Shown here: piece after piece, positions 34,144 through 44,428 of the stretch | How positions within the stretch are numbered: the stretch's first letter is position 1 | How the letters are laid out: every line of letters begins with the position of its first letter | NCBI GenBank assembly: GCA_002733415.1 | Contig: NVVR01000001.1 | Coordinates: 258,493-322,492 of the forward strand | DNA length: 64,000 bases | Direction of reading: 5' to 3' | From: Kordia sp. | GTDB taxonomy: Bacteria; Bacteroidota; Bacteroidia; Flavobacteriales; Flavobacteriaceae | Notes under the pieces: generated by a model | What the model saw: only the letters and a program-made list of their open reading frames with translations | What the model was told of the DNA's origin: nothing | The model's database searches: none | Program-made: the position numbers and the translations under genes

Positions 34144-34303
34144 ATACCAATTAAATTTCAAGGTGGTCATAAGTAAATTGAATTATTTTAGATTTAGTTG
34201 AGTTTAAAAATACAAGCATAGCCTTAGTTACGGTTATCTTTTTAAGCGACAAATAGATTTAAAAGAAACTATTTAATTGTGCATTTTGAATTTTAATTGG
34301 TAT
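34144..34303. mobile_element. MITE-like element, copy B (~160 bp)
   Basis: Second copy of the element at 13769-13929, in the same orientation. Ends ATACCAATTAAATTTCAA and TTGAATTTTAATTGGTAT are near-perfect 18-bp inverted repeats (one mismatch). Copies A and B differ by a handful of substitutions and a 1-bp length change in a T run. It lies upstream of the HYC_CC_PP gene, about 60 bp before its start. Confidence 0.65.
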
Positions 34304-34351
34304 TGGTGAAGTAGTACAATTGTTTTAAGATAATGTCAAAATAAAAAATAG

Positions 34352-34359
34352 TACTTTTG
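34352..34359 (+). promoter_or_regulatory. -7 element of the HYC_CC_PP-TBDR-HMA transcript
   Basis: TACTTTTG matches TAnnTTTG exactly. It ends only 4 nt before the GTG start at 34364, so the mRNA would be leaderless or nearly so. No convincing TTG was found at the -33 position. Confidence 0.5.
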
Positions 34360-34363
34360 TAGC

Positions 34364-34777
34364 GTGAGATTAAAAAAGAACATAGCCGTCATTTTCACAT
34401 GTTATTACCTGATAATATGTGTAGGACTGACAATAACCGTACATTTCTGTGCAGGTTCGTTGGCTGGGATGTCTGCTATTTCATCAGAAGTGGTTTGTGA
34501 AATGCAAGTAACTCAAGATGCTTGCTGTACAAAAAAAACGACAACTAAACCAGATTGTTGTAATGATGCGGTTGTTGATTTATCTGAGGTAGATGAAGAC
34601 TCGTTGTTTGAAGGTACAGCTATTGAAAAGCAATTTACAGTAGTTTCAACAGATGTTGATTATAACTTTTTCAAAAACTCAAAAACCCAAAACAAGGTTG
34701 CGTTACCAAATTATACTTTTCAAAGTAATGCGCCTCCACTCTATAAACTCTACGGGACATACATATATTACGCTTAA
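34364..34777 (+). CDS. HYC_CC_PP family Cys-rich exported protein
   Basis: A 137-residue small exported protein of the HYC_CC_PP type known from Bacteroidota. The signature elements are visible: His27-Phe-Cys29 (VHFCAGSLAG), paired cysteines DACC (54-55) and DCC (65-66), and the C-terminal NAPPLYKLY. An N-terminal hydrophobic segment (about 8-26) is a signal or anchor. The start is GTG; no ATG precedes the hydrophobic segment. It sits directly before a TonB-dependent receptor and a heavy-metal-associated protein, so periplasmic metal (probably copper) handling is inferred. Family function is undescribed as far as I know. Confidence 0.8.
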   Translation: MRLKKNIAVIFTCYYLIICVGLTITVHFCAGSLAGMSAISSEVVCEMQVTQDACCTKKTTTKPDCCNDAVVDLSEVDEDSLFEGTAIEKQFTVVSTDVDYNFFKNSKTQNKVALPNYTFQSNAPPLYKLYGTYIYYA

Positions 34778-34837
34778 TGCTAATCTAACTGCATCTTTTT
34801 TGTAAAAGAAAAAGGTATATATAAGAGATTAAGTAAT

Positions 34838-34882
34838 GCTCGAGTGCGAGCTTTTAAGTAATACTAATCAGCATGATTAGTA
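34838..34882. promoter_or_regulatory. Two tandem dyads before the TonB-dependent receptor
   Basis: GCTCG-AGTG-CGAGC (34838-34851) is followed by TACTAATCA-GCA-TGATTAGTA (34862-34882), a 9-bp perfect dyad ending 12 nt before the receptor ATG. They could be RNA hairpins or an operator for a regulator; no T tail follows, so this is not a typical terminator. Confidence 0.45.
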
Positions 34883-34894
34883 ATATGTATATTC

Positions 34895-37135
34895 ATGAAA
34901 AAAATAGTAATACTACTTTTTTTGTTACCAATGTTGAGCTTTTCTCAAAGTGAAGTTTCAGGAAATGTAACAGAAGAAATTAATGGTAAACAAGAGCCGA
35001 TTCTTGGAGCCAATATATATTGGTCAGGAACAACAATAGGAACTGTGACCAATGAAAAAGGTCAATTTAGAATACCTTTTTCTAAAGAAAACAAACTCTT
35101 AGTTATCAGTTATGTTGGGTATCAACAAAAAACCATGACGATAACTAGTCCAAAATTTATAAACGTAAAATTATCAGCTAGTAGTGATTTGGAAACTATA
35201 GTAATTAATGCGGAACGGAAAGCAACTCAGGTTTCCCTTTTGGATTCGAGAAATATAATTACGCTAAATTCAAAAGAATTACTAAAAGCAGCTTGCTGTA
35301 ATTTATCGGAAAGTTTTGAAACAAATGCTTCTATAGATGTAAACTTTTCTGATGCTGTTACTGGGACTAAACAAATTAAAATGTTAGGGTTAACAAATCC
35401 GTATATCTTAATTACTCAAGAAAATATTCCTAGTGTTAGAGGGGCGTCACAAGCATATGGGCTAACATTTACACCAGGTACTTGGCTGGAAAGTATCCAG
35501 ATAACGAAAGGCTCTGGTTCTGTAGTAAATGGCTTTGAAAGTATTGCCGGCCAAATTAATACAGAACTTAAAAAACCTTTCAGTGACGATGCTTTTTTTG
35601 TAAACACCTATGCTTCTATTGATGGAAGGTTGGAGTTGAACACTCATTTCAATCGAAAATTAAACGACAAATGGAGTACAGGAATGTATATTCATGTCAA
35701 CAATAGAAGTTGGAAAAGAGATGAGAATAATGATAATTTTATGGACGCTCCATTGACAAATCAAATAAACTTGATGAACCGTTGGCAGTATAGAAGCCCT
35801 GAATCTGGTTGGGTAAGCTTTGTTGACTTCAGGTATATGAAAGATAATAAGCAAGCAGGTGAAATAGATTTTGACCCTGAAACGGATAAGTTAACTACAA
35901 ATGCTTGGGGAAGTGAAATAAAAACAAAGCGTATAGATGTAAGTAACAAAACCGGGTTTGTTTTCAAGGATCAGAAATATAAAAGTTTTGGTTTGCAAAC
36001 ATCATATAGTAACCATGATCAAAAAGCCTATTTTGGTTTAAGAAGGTATGATATAAATCATCAGAGTGTGTATTCTAATTTTATATACAATTCAATATTG
36101 AGTAATACTCAAAATAAGTTTAAAACTGGTTTGAGTTTTACATATGATCAATATGAAGAATATGTATTGAATTCAGATATTGATAGAAAAGAAAATTCCT
36201 TAGGTGCCTTTTTTGAGTATACTTATGATAATGGGGAGAACTTAAGTATTGTTGCAGGGATTCGTGCAGATACTCATAATGTTTTAGGAGAATTTATAAC
36301 ACCACGATTACATATCCGTTATAATCCATGGAAAAATTCTGTGCTTAGAGCATCAGTTGGAAAAGGGAAGCGTAGCGCAAGTGTTTTTGCTGAAAACCAA
36401 CATTACTTTGCTTCATCAAGAGTTTTTAATATTATGAGTTCGGGTAATGGAGCTTATGGGCTTGCCCCAGAAGAAGCATGGAATTACGGGACTAGTTTTT
36501 TGCAGAAATTTAAACTGTTTAGCCAAAAAGCAGATTGGTCGGTAGATTATTACGCTACAAATTTTAAAAATCAAGTAGTAGTAGATGTTGATAGTAACCC
36601 ACAGGAAGTGTCTTTTTATAATCTTAATGGAGAGTCTGTTGCGCATAGTTTTCAAACAGACTTTAATTATAATTTAGCAAAACATCTTGATTTACGTTTG
36701 TCTTATAAATACTATAATGTTGTATCAGATTATCAGTTTAACAAATTGTCAAAGCCTTTGCTGGCAGACAATAGAGTATTGGCAAATATGTCGTATCAAA
36801 CACATTATTTAAATGAAAAAGGATCACGCTGGAAGTTTGATGCAACATGGAACTGGATAGGGAAACAACGCTTGCCAAACACAAGTACTAATCCTGTTCA
36901 GTATCAGTTGGGAACGTATACTAATCCTTATAGTAAGTTGAATATACAAGTTACAAAAGTATTTACTAAACAATTTGAAATATATGTTGGGGGAGAAAAT
37001 GTATTAGGATACAAACAAGAGAATCCAATTTTAGCTGCCGATGATCCTTTTGGTGCGTATTTTGATAGTACAATAGTACATGGTCCTATTCAGGGAGCAA
37101 CAGCGTATGCTGGATTAAGGTTTAAAATAAAATAA
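34895..37135 (+). CDS. TonB-dependent receptor, probably for copper or another metal
   Basis: A 746-residue outer-membrane receptor: signal peptide (to about Ser18), CarboxypepD_reg-like domain (about 20-100, EPILGANIYWSGTTIGTVTN), plug domain (about 110-225) and a 22-strand barrel ending AYAGLRFKIK. The plug contains CCNLSESFETNASID and KMLGLTNPYILITQ, which differ from the SusC type, and there is no adjacent SusD gene. Flanking genes encode Cys-rich proteins (HYC_CC_PP and HMA), so import of a thiophilic metal or its chelate is inferred. Energy would come from a TonB such as those at 5.3-8.1 kb. Start ATG 34895 begins a clear signal peptide. Confidence 0.92.
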   Translation: MKKIVILLFLLPMLSFSQSEVSGNVTEEINGKQEPILGANIYWSGTTIGTVTNEKGQFRIPFSKENKLLVISYVGYQQKTMTITSPKFINVKLSASSDLETIVINAERKATQVSLLDSRNIITLNSKELLKAACCNLSESFETNASIDVNFSDAVTGTKQIKMLGLTNPYILITQENIPSVRGASQAYGLTFTPGTWLESIQITKGSGSVVNGFESIAGQINTELKKPFSDDAFFVNTYASIDGRLELNTHFNRKLNDKWSTGMYIHVNNRSWKRDENNDNFMDAPLTNQINLMNRWQYRSPESGWVSFVDFRYMKDNKQAGEIDFDPETDKLTTNAWGSEIKTKRIDVSNKTGFVFKDQKYKSFGLQTSYSNHDQKAYFGLRRYDINHQSVYSNFIYNSILSNTQNKFKTGLSFTYDQYEEYVLNSDIDRKENSLGAFFEYTYDNGENLSIVAGIRADTHNVLGEFITPRLHIRYNPWKNSVLRASVGKGKRSASVFAENQHYFASSRVFNIMSSGNGAYGLAPEEAWNYGTSFLQKFKLFSQKADWSVDYYATNFKNQVVVDVDSNPQEVSFYNLNGESVAHSFQTDFNYNLAKHLDLRLSYKYYNVVSDYQFNKLSKPLLADNRVLANMSYQTHYLNEKGSRWKFDATWNWIGKQRLPNTSTNPVQYQLGTYTNPYSKLNIQVTKVFTKQFEIYVGGENVLGYKQENPILAADDPFGAYFDSTIVHGPIQGATAYAGLRFKIK

Positions 37136-37159
37136 TAGAATTCATATAAAAATATAAAA

Positions 37160-37612
37160 ATGAAAAAAATACTGACATTCGTATTATTGTTTACAATGGT
37201 AGCAATAAGCGCACAGGAAAAATCAAAGAGTAAAAAAGTTGAAATACAAGTTAGTGGCATATGCGATATGTGTAAATCTCGTATTGAAAAAGCAGCTTTT
37301 AAAACTAAAGGAGTGAAATTTGCTGAATGGAATACCGAAACTAAAAGTTTGAGTTTAATCATAAATGAACGCAAAACTGATGTGTTAACTATTCAGAAAA
37401 GCATGGCTGCTATTGGTCATGATACGGAAGGAGCTCAGGCAACTGACGCAGCATATAATGGGTTGCATGGTTGTTGTAAATATGAAAGAACTTTTGGAGG
37501 AGATGATTCTTGTAAAAAGAATTGCACAAAACCTTGTTGTAAGGATAAAGTAAAATCATCTTGCTGTGCTTCAAAAAAAGCTGTAAAGACAAGCTGTGCT
37601 TCGAAGAAGTAA
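37160..37612 (+). CDS. Exported heavy-metal-associated (HMA) domain protein with Cys-rich tail
   Basis: A 150-residue protein with a signal peptide (to about Ala18-Gln19), an HMA fold carrying the metal motif SGICDMCKSRIEKA (Cys35, Cys38), and a Cys-rich C-terminus with CC pairs at 105-106, 126-127 and 135-136; eleven cysteines in total. HMA domains bind Cu(I) or other soft metals through CxxC. The protein would be periplasmic and pass metal to or from the receptor encoded 24 bp upstream. The tail with repeated SCCASKK-like units (CCASKK and SCASKK) resembles metallothionein-like sequence. Terminated at 37749-37784. Confidence 0.9.
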   Translation: MKKILTFVLLFTMVAISAQEKSKSKKVEIQVSGICDMCKSRIEKAAFKTKGVKFAEWNTETKSLSLIINERKTDVLTIQKSMAAIGHDTEGAQATDAAYNGLHGCCKYERTFGGDDSCKKNCTKPCCKDKVKSSCCASKKAVKTSCASKK

Positions 37613-37732
37613 TATTTTATTTTCCAATTTGAAGTAAAATTAATTATCATAAGAAAAGCCTCTTGGTATATGAATTAACATTATAGTTTTTAGAACGAGA
37701 CATCCTGATAGTTATCGGGATTGGGAGTTAAA

Positions 37733-37744
37733 CCCACTGGTGGA
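37733..37744. repeat. Third CCCACnnGTGG palindrome copy
   Basis: CCCACTGGTGGA differs from the palindromes at 13607 and 13937 in the central two bases and the last base. It lies just before the bidirectional terminator. Confidence 0.4.
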
Positions 37745-37748
37745 AAAT

Positions 37749-37784
37749 AAAAACCCCTAGAGAATGTATTCTCTAGGGGTTTTT
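37749..37784. terminator. Bidirectional terminator between HMA and metalloprotease genes
   Basis: A perfect 17-bp stem (AAAAACCCCTAGAGAAT at 37749-37765 with its complement at 37768-37784) around a GT loop; five A and five T residues give tails on both strands. The flanking genes are convergent (stops at 37612 and 37803). Confidence 0.93.
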
Positions 37785-37802
37785 GGCTAAAATTTGGTTA
37801 GT

Positions 37803-39842
37803 TTACTTTTTAATAAATTGCTTTGTGCTATTGCTAGTATTGTTTTTCACTACAATAAAATACACTCCACTAGTTAATCTACTTACGTTTATTGTTGATT
37901 TTATGTCGTTCAACTCACCGTTCATTAATACTTGACCTAAAGTGTTTACTATTCTATAAGTTGATTTATCATCATTATCAGTAATCACATTTAATTCATT
38001 TCCAGTAACTGGGTTAGGGAATATTGATAGACTTAACTCAGTGTTAAGTGTTTTAATTTCTCTAGTAGAATTAGTTTTAGTATTAGCAACACAGAAGTTA
38101 TTTGTATCTGTTGAAGTAAATGAAGCTCCAGAAGCTAATGTAGCGCCTGTTGCAGTATTAGTTAAGGTATAATTACCATTTCCATAACTACAGCAAATAC
38201 CATCGCCATATGAATCTTTAAACTCTAAAGTGTAACATCCTGCAGGAAGACAATTGTTAATTATTAATGTGCTTCCGTCAGCTTGACTTCCATATGTTCC
38301 TCCAGATGCAACTACAGTTCCAGAATTATCTTTAAGGTTCCAGCTTGTTTCTTCTGGGTAATTATCAAATTTAATTTTTAAAGTAGTATCAATACAAGCA
38401 GCTTGACAAGGAGAACAAGAAGGGCCTCCACAATCTACACCAGTTTCATCACCATTTTGAATTCCATCGGTACAAGTAGGGACAGGAGTGTTTGAGAAAC
38501 AGAAGTTAGTTGCCTCAGAACTTCCAAAACTACCACCTGATTTAATACTTCCATCAGGGCCAGTTATTGAATAAGATCCGTTTCCGTATGAACAGCAAAT
38601 ACCATCACCATAAGTATCTTTTATTGTAAAAGTATAACAGTCATTTGGTAAGCATAACGTTTCTGATACTGTAGATCCGTCTGCATTTGATTTCGAATAA
38701 GTTCCAGAAGCAATAGAGGTGCCACTATCGTTTGCTAAAGTCCAAGAAGTTTCTTCTGGATAATTGTCAAATGTAATGCTAATAGTAACCTCGTTATCAG
38801 TACAAGCAGTTTGACATGGAGCACATGAAGATCCGCCACAATCAACACCGGTTTCGTCACCATTTTGTATCCCATCTGTACATGTTGGTGTAACGACTAC
38901 TGACCCGCATTTGTCAGATAAAGCCAAGCTTCTTCTACTTCCACCTGCATCTAAAACGGAATGCATTCTAGCTTTTTGTCCAAGTGTGTATAAATTCATA
39001 CAAGAATCATCAGAATAATCCATATAATTTTGAACCATATCCGTAGTTCCACAAGAACTGTGTCCTGTAGCACAACCATAGTTAGCTCCATCAGATCCAG
39101 GAGTGTCAGACACAAAATCATCTACACCACAACCTCCATCACCCCAAATATGACGTAAGTTTAAGTAGTGTCCTATTTCGTGAGTAGTTGTTCTTCCTAA
39201 GTTAAAAGGAGAGGTAGCGGTTCCTGTTCGTCCAAAATATTGTGGGCCAACTACAACACCGTCAGTAGAAGCACTACCACCCGGAAACTGCGCATATCCT
39301 AAAATACCACCTCCAATATTACATACCCACATGTTTAAGTATTCTGCAGAATTCCACGGGTCAACACCACCTTGAGAAGTTTTTTTCATTGCGTCATTGG
39401 TTCCCCATGAAGTTTTGGTTGAAGATTTTCTCGTAATCCCTGTAGTTGCATTTCCATTTGGATCTACAGTAGATAGGCAAAATTCAATTTCAGTATCAGC
39501 AGCCTGTGACCAATTATTGTTGGCGTCACTATTGGTACGTCTGAAATCTTCATTTAAAACATCTATTTGTGATTGAATTTGTGCATCACTTATGTTTTCA
39601 CTTGCGCTGTTGTAAATTACATGTACAACAACCGGAATAGTAATAATATTACCATCAATTCTATTAGTTTGATACTGTTGAACACGTTGTTGAGTGAATG
39701 ATTCAATGTTTTCCATTCGTTGCTTTAACTCAGGGTCTTGTTGCATTCTGTATTCTAAATTTTCCATTGAAGAACAATTACGTTCTTGGGCAAAAAATAC
39801 GCTTGTGGTTAGTAAGCATAATAGGAGTACAATTTTTTTCAT
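37803..39842 (-). CDS. Secreted M43 zinc metalloprotease with T9SS sorting domain
   Basis: A 679-residue secreted protease. Order: signal peptide (to about Ala18), pro-region, M43/pappalysin-like catalytic domain (about 60-310) with the zinc motif HEIGHYLNLRH (221-231), then two Cys-rich repeats starting TCTDGIQNGDETGVDCGG (about 318 and 457), each followed by a beta-sandwich with YGDGICCSYGNG, and a C-terminal type A sorting domain (about 606-679) with LSIFPNPVTG and SGVYFIVVKN. The CTD marks it as a T9SS cargo, consistent with the secretion genes in this window. The repeat units are likely substrate- or surface-binding. Confidence 0.94.
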   Translation of the reverse strand: MKKIVLLLCLLTTSVFFAQERNCSSMENLEYRMQQDPELKQRMENIESFTQQRVQQYQTNRIDGNIITIPVVVHVIYNSASENISDAQIQSQIDVLNEDFRRTNSDANNNWSQAADTEIEFCLSTVDPNGNATTGITRKSSTKTSWGTNDAMKKTSQGGVDPWNSAEYLNMWVCNIGGGILGYAQFPGGSASTDGVVVGPQYFGRTGTATSPFNLGRTTTHEIGHYLNLRHIWGDGGCGVDDFVSDTPGSDGANYGCATGHSSCGTTDMVQNYMDYSDDSCMNLYTLGQKARMHSVLDAGGSRRSLALSDKCGSVVVTPTCTDGIQNGDETGVDCGGSSCAPCQTACTDNEVTISITFDNYPEETSWTLANDSGTSIASGTYSKSNADGSTVSETLCLPNDCYTFTIKDTYGDGICCSYGNGSYSITGPDGSIKSGGSFGSSEATNFCFSNTPVPTCTDGIQNGDETGVDCGGPSCSPCQAACIDTTLKIKFDNYPEETSWNLKDNSGTVVASGGTYGSQADGSTLIINNCLPAGCYTLEFKDSYGDGICCSYGNGNYTLTNTATGATLASGASFTSTDTNNFCVANTKTNSTREIKTLNTELSLSIFPNPVTGNELNVITDNDDKSTYRIVNTLGQVLMNGELNDIKSTINVSRLTSGVYFIVVKNNTSNSTKQFIKK

Positions 39843-40026
39843 TATTATTTAGTTTTTGGTTTGTACCCTATAGTTCCTTTTTTTGTAAAAATGTTACCCA
39901 TAAAAACGGAATGTGTTTATCAATAATTTAAACAAGGCTGTTTAAAACGATGTAGTTGATAGTTTTTATGGGTGTTAATTAAGAAATTGATAATTTTGAA
40001 AAAAATGGTGTGTAACGTCATTTAGC

Positions 40027-40063
40027 AAAAAAAGCCAAGAAATTTAATAATTTCTTGGCTTTT
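40027..40063 (-). terminator. Terminator of the LytS/LytTR pair (minus strand)
   Basis: A 15-bp stem (AAAAGCCAAGAAATT 40030-40044 with AATTTCTTGGCTTTT 40049-40063), a TAAT loop and a T-rich tail on the minus strand. It lies 57 bp after the regulator stop at 40120. Confidence 0.9.
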
Positions 40064-40119
40064 AGTTTTAAGAATTCCTTGATGGCTCTACATCGGTTTA
40101 GTTCATTTGATAATAGTTG

Positions 40120-40851
40120 TTAGCTATTTTTAGTTGGTCGTTGTATTAGTTTATTTTTCACATGATTATTTAAAAAATCATTTTTATAAGTTTTCCCTAA
40201 AGGTAGTTCTTCGTTATCAAGTGAAATGGTGTCAGAATTAACTGTTTTTATGAAGTTAATATTGATGATATATGATTTACTTGTTCTAGAAAATATGTTT
40301 TTTGGTAATTCATTATATATTGTTTTTATGTTGATGGACGTGATAACTCGTTCATCTGTGGTATATATAATAACATAATCTTTTAGCCCTTTAATATATT
40401 TTATCTTCTTGTAAAAAAGTTTCACATATTTTCTTTCGGCTTTTATATAGATATAATCTGGAGTAAATTCAGTAATGTCTGAAGTGGTTTTTAAATAAAT
40501 ATCATTCAACTTGTTTACAGCTTTCAAGAATCTGTCTGGTCCAATAGGCTTTACTAAATAATCAATAACATTTAATTCAAATGCTTCTAAGGCAAATTGG
40601 GGGTAAGCAGTTGTAAGGATTACATAAGGGTTTGACTTTAATGTTTTTAAGAAATCTAGTCCATTTAGTTTTGGCATTTCAATGTCTAAAAACAATACAT
40701 CTACTTGATTAGTATACATGAATGTATTTGCAGCAATGGCGTTATTGAATGTTCCTACTAAATTAAATAAATCATAATCATTTAAGTAAAGTTCTATTCC
40801 TTCAATCGCCAATGGCTCGTCATCTATTATAATACAGTTTAATTTTTTCAT
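40120..40851 (-). CDS. LytTR-family response regulator (second pair)
   Basis: A 243-residue regulator with a receiver domain (phosphoacceptor Asp56 in VLFLDIEMP; YLVKPIGPDRF) and a LytTR DNA-binding domain (about 140-243) with FSRTSKSYIININFIKTV. It lies 10 bp after the histidine kinase gene on the same strand, so they form one operon. It is a paralogue of the regulator at 32670 but clearly diverged. Target genes are not visible; the upstream neighbour in the same direction is the kinase only. Confidence 0.94.
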   Translation of the reverse strand: MKKLNCIIIDDEPLAIEGIELYLNDYDLFNLVGTFNNAIAANTFMYTNQVDVLFLDIEMPKLNGLDFLKTLKSNPYVILTTAYPQFALEAFELNVIDYLVKPIGPDRFLKAVNKLNDIYLKTTSDITEFTPDYIYIKAERKYVKLFYKKIKYIKGLKDYVIIYTTDERVITSINIKTIYNELPKNIFSRTSKSYIININFIKTVNSDTISLDNEELPLGKTYKNDFLNNHVKNKLIQRPTKNS

Positions 40852-40861
40852 AGGAATGAGT

Positions 40862-41917
40862 TTAATTTTTGTTTAAAATTAAATTAACATTATAGGTGTT
40901 ATTGCTTTCTTTAATTTGTAATTCATGTGCGTTTTCGTACAAAAGAAATAAGCGCCTTTTGACATTACTTAAACCAATTCCTCCACCTTTATTAGTTGAT
41001 GTAGTGTCTGTTTTGTTATTAGAAACAAGAAAATGAATTTGGGCTTCAGTAATATTAAATTGAATATCAATCTTTGGCTGTTCTGTTAAACTGCTATATT
41101 TTATTGCGTTTTCTATAAAAGGCATAAATATAAAAGGGGATATCTGAACTTGAAATGTGTCCCCGGTAATACTAAGAATAATTTCACTATTTTTTTTACG
41201 CAACTCTTCTAGTTTTAAAAAGTTACGTAAGTATCCTATTTCATTATCTAATGATACCTGCTTTTTTGTACAATCATATAGTTGGTAACGAAGTAGATCT
41301 GATAACAATAAAATAGAATCAGATGTTGTACTTAGGTTTTTTTTGGAAAGAACATAAATATTGTTCAATGAGTTAAATAAAAAATGTGGGTTAATTTGAT
41401 TTTTTAAGTATCGTAATTCATTTTCTAAGCTATCTTGTTTTATGGTGTGGATTTGTTTTTGTTCTATAAAATAGCGTTTGAAAAATTTGATTCCAACAGC
41501 AGTACCTATAATACTAAACATTCTAAATGAAAAAGCCATTAACGAGCTGATGGTTGTTGTAATGTATTTCTGGTTGTTGTCAGGATTCAATGTTTCTATA
41601 ACGCTCTCTTGGTAAAAGAAAAGATGATTAAGGTATATGTATATTATAATGGAGAGTATTGTGTAAAATATGTATTGGTATATTTTTCCTTTAACAAGAA
41701 ATTTACTGAATAGAAAATAGATGTTAAAATAGACTATTATCATTTCTAGTAGTAAAATAATGATAGTAAATTCTAAATCATAAATATTTTTAGAAAATGC
41801 GTTTACAGTGGTTAGATCAACAGAAAAAACAATTAGCCAAAAAATAAGATGATAAAACCATCTGTATTTTGGGTTAAGTATGATATTAAATACGTTGTCT
41901 AAGTTCTGTTGTTGCAT
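40862..41917 (-). CDS. LytS-family sensor histidine kinase (second pair)
   Basis: A 351-residue membrane kinase. The ATG at 41917 is preferred over the TTG at 41941 because that TTG lies inside a -7 promoter element (TACCTTTG, 41939-41946). Four N-terminal helices (about 20-155) are followed by the His_kinase motif NQINPHFLFNSLNN (His178 from the chosen start) and an HATPase domain with GGGIGLSNVKRR. It has no periplasmic sensor domain of size, so sensing is probably by the membrane part. It is cotranscribed with the LytTR regulator 10 bp downstream. Confidence 0.93.
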   Translation of the reverse strand: MQQQNLDNVFNIILNPKYRWFYHLIFWLIVFSVDLTTVNAFSKNIYDLEFTIIILLLEMIIVYFNIYFLFSKFLVKGKIYQYIFYTILSIIIYIYLNHLFFYQESVIETLNPDNNQKYITTTISSLMAFSFRMFSIIGTAVGIKFFKRYFIEQKQIHTIKQDSLENELRYLKNQINPHFLFNSLNNIYVLSKKNLSTTSDSILLLSDLLRYQLYDCTKKQVSLDNEIGYLRNFLKLEELRKKNSEIILSITGDTFQVQISPFIFMPFIENAIKYSSLTEQPKIDIQFNITEAQIHFLVSNNKTDTTSTNKGGGIGLSNVKRRLFLLYENAHELQIKESNNTYNVNLILNKN

Positions 41918-41938
41918 TATACCTGTCCTGGTTGACCT

Positions 41939-41946
41939 CAAAGGTA
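41939..41946 (-). promoter_or_regulatory. -7 element of the second LytS/LytTR operon
   Basis: Minus-strand TACCTTTG matches TAnnTTTG and lies 21 nt before the chosen ATG (41917). It argues against the upstream TTG start. No TTG was found at -33. Confidence 0.5.
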
Positions 41947-42094
41947 CATATTAATAATTGTAGGAATCTTAATTTATAGAAGATTGCATCTTGTGCTTTA
42001 ATGTTTTGTAGGCTAAAAAATGGACTTATGTATAATAAGTTGATTGTTTGCTATAATGTATTTACAATGTGTAGTGTGGTTTATTTTTTTCCAC

Positions 42095-42129
42095 AAAAAA
42101 GCCATCAAAATTTAATTTTGATGGCTTTT
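42095..42129 (-). terminator. Terminator of groL
   Basis: GCCATCAAAA (42101-42110) pairs with TTTTGATGGC (42116-42125), loop TTTAA, with six T residues on the minus strand (42095-42100). It is 25 bp downstream of the groL stop. Confidence 0.9.
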
Positions 42130-42154
42130 AATATCTGTGTGTCGAGGCTCTCGA

Positions 42155-43911
<1,757 letters not shown>

Positions 43912-44187
43912 TTAAATAATTGCTAAAATGTCGCTTTCACGCATCATTAAGTAATCAGTTCCTTCTAACTTTAATTCAGTACCTCCGTATTTACCGTATA
44001 ATACAGTGTCACCTACTTTTACGGTTAAAGGCTCATCTTTTTTGCCAGTTCCTATAGCTACTATAGTTCCTTTTTGAGGCTTTTCTTTAGCAGTGTCAGG
44101 AATAATTAGTCCTGAAGCAGTTTTCGTTTCAGCAGCAGCAGGTTCTACAAGAACTCTGTCTGCTAATGGTGTAATATTTAAGCTCAT
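43912..44187 (-). CDS. groS: Co-chaperonin GroES
   Basis: A 91-residue 10-kDa chaperonin that caps GroEL. The mobile-loop region [20 protein letters not shown] and [11 protein letters not shown] are conserved and the length is normal. It precedes groL by 128 bp. The region upstream lacks a clear TAnnTTTG promoter and I saw no CIRCE or other heat-shock operator. Confidence 0.98.
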   Translation of the reverse strand: MSLNITPLADRVLVEPAAAETKTASGLIIPDTAKEKPQKGTIVAIGTGKKDEPLTVKVGDTVLYGKYGGTELKLEGTDYLMMRESDILAII

Positions 44188-44369
44188 TATATATGAATTT
44201 TATTTAATTTAAAAAGTTATAATGTAGTAGTCAGAAATTGTACCATAGTATTTATACTGACAATTTTTCACCCACCAGTTTTTTTAACCCTTAAGATGTA
44301 GTGTCTATAGATCTCATATACTTATTTTATGGGTATTGATTGAGCTAGTGATTAGAGTTTTACAAAACC

Positions 44370-44400
44370 AAAAAATGCCAACTGTTGAGGTTGGCATTTT
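44370..44400 (-). terminator. Terminator of secG (minus strand)
   Basis: AAAATGCCAAC (44372-44382) pairs with GTTGGCATTTT (44390-44400); a T run follows on the minus strand. It lies 28 bp after the secG stop and separates secG from groS. Confidence 0.9.
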
Positions 44401-44428
44401 GTAATTTTATAATTTGAAAAAGATAAAA

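Larger units (their letters stand above)
33920..34363. other. Gene-free interval with imperfect inverted repeat and MITE-like element
   Basis: These 444 bp carry no credible gene. They contain a 25-bp imperfect inverted repeat (34039-34063 with 34086-34110), the second copy of the MITE-like element (34144-34303) and, at the end, the -7 element for the next gene (34352-34359). Confidence 0.8.

Noticed and set aside
41918-41941. TTG start for the second LytS kinase
   Set aside because: It overlaps the -7 promoter element TACCTTTG, so it would hardly be in the transcript.
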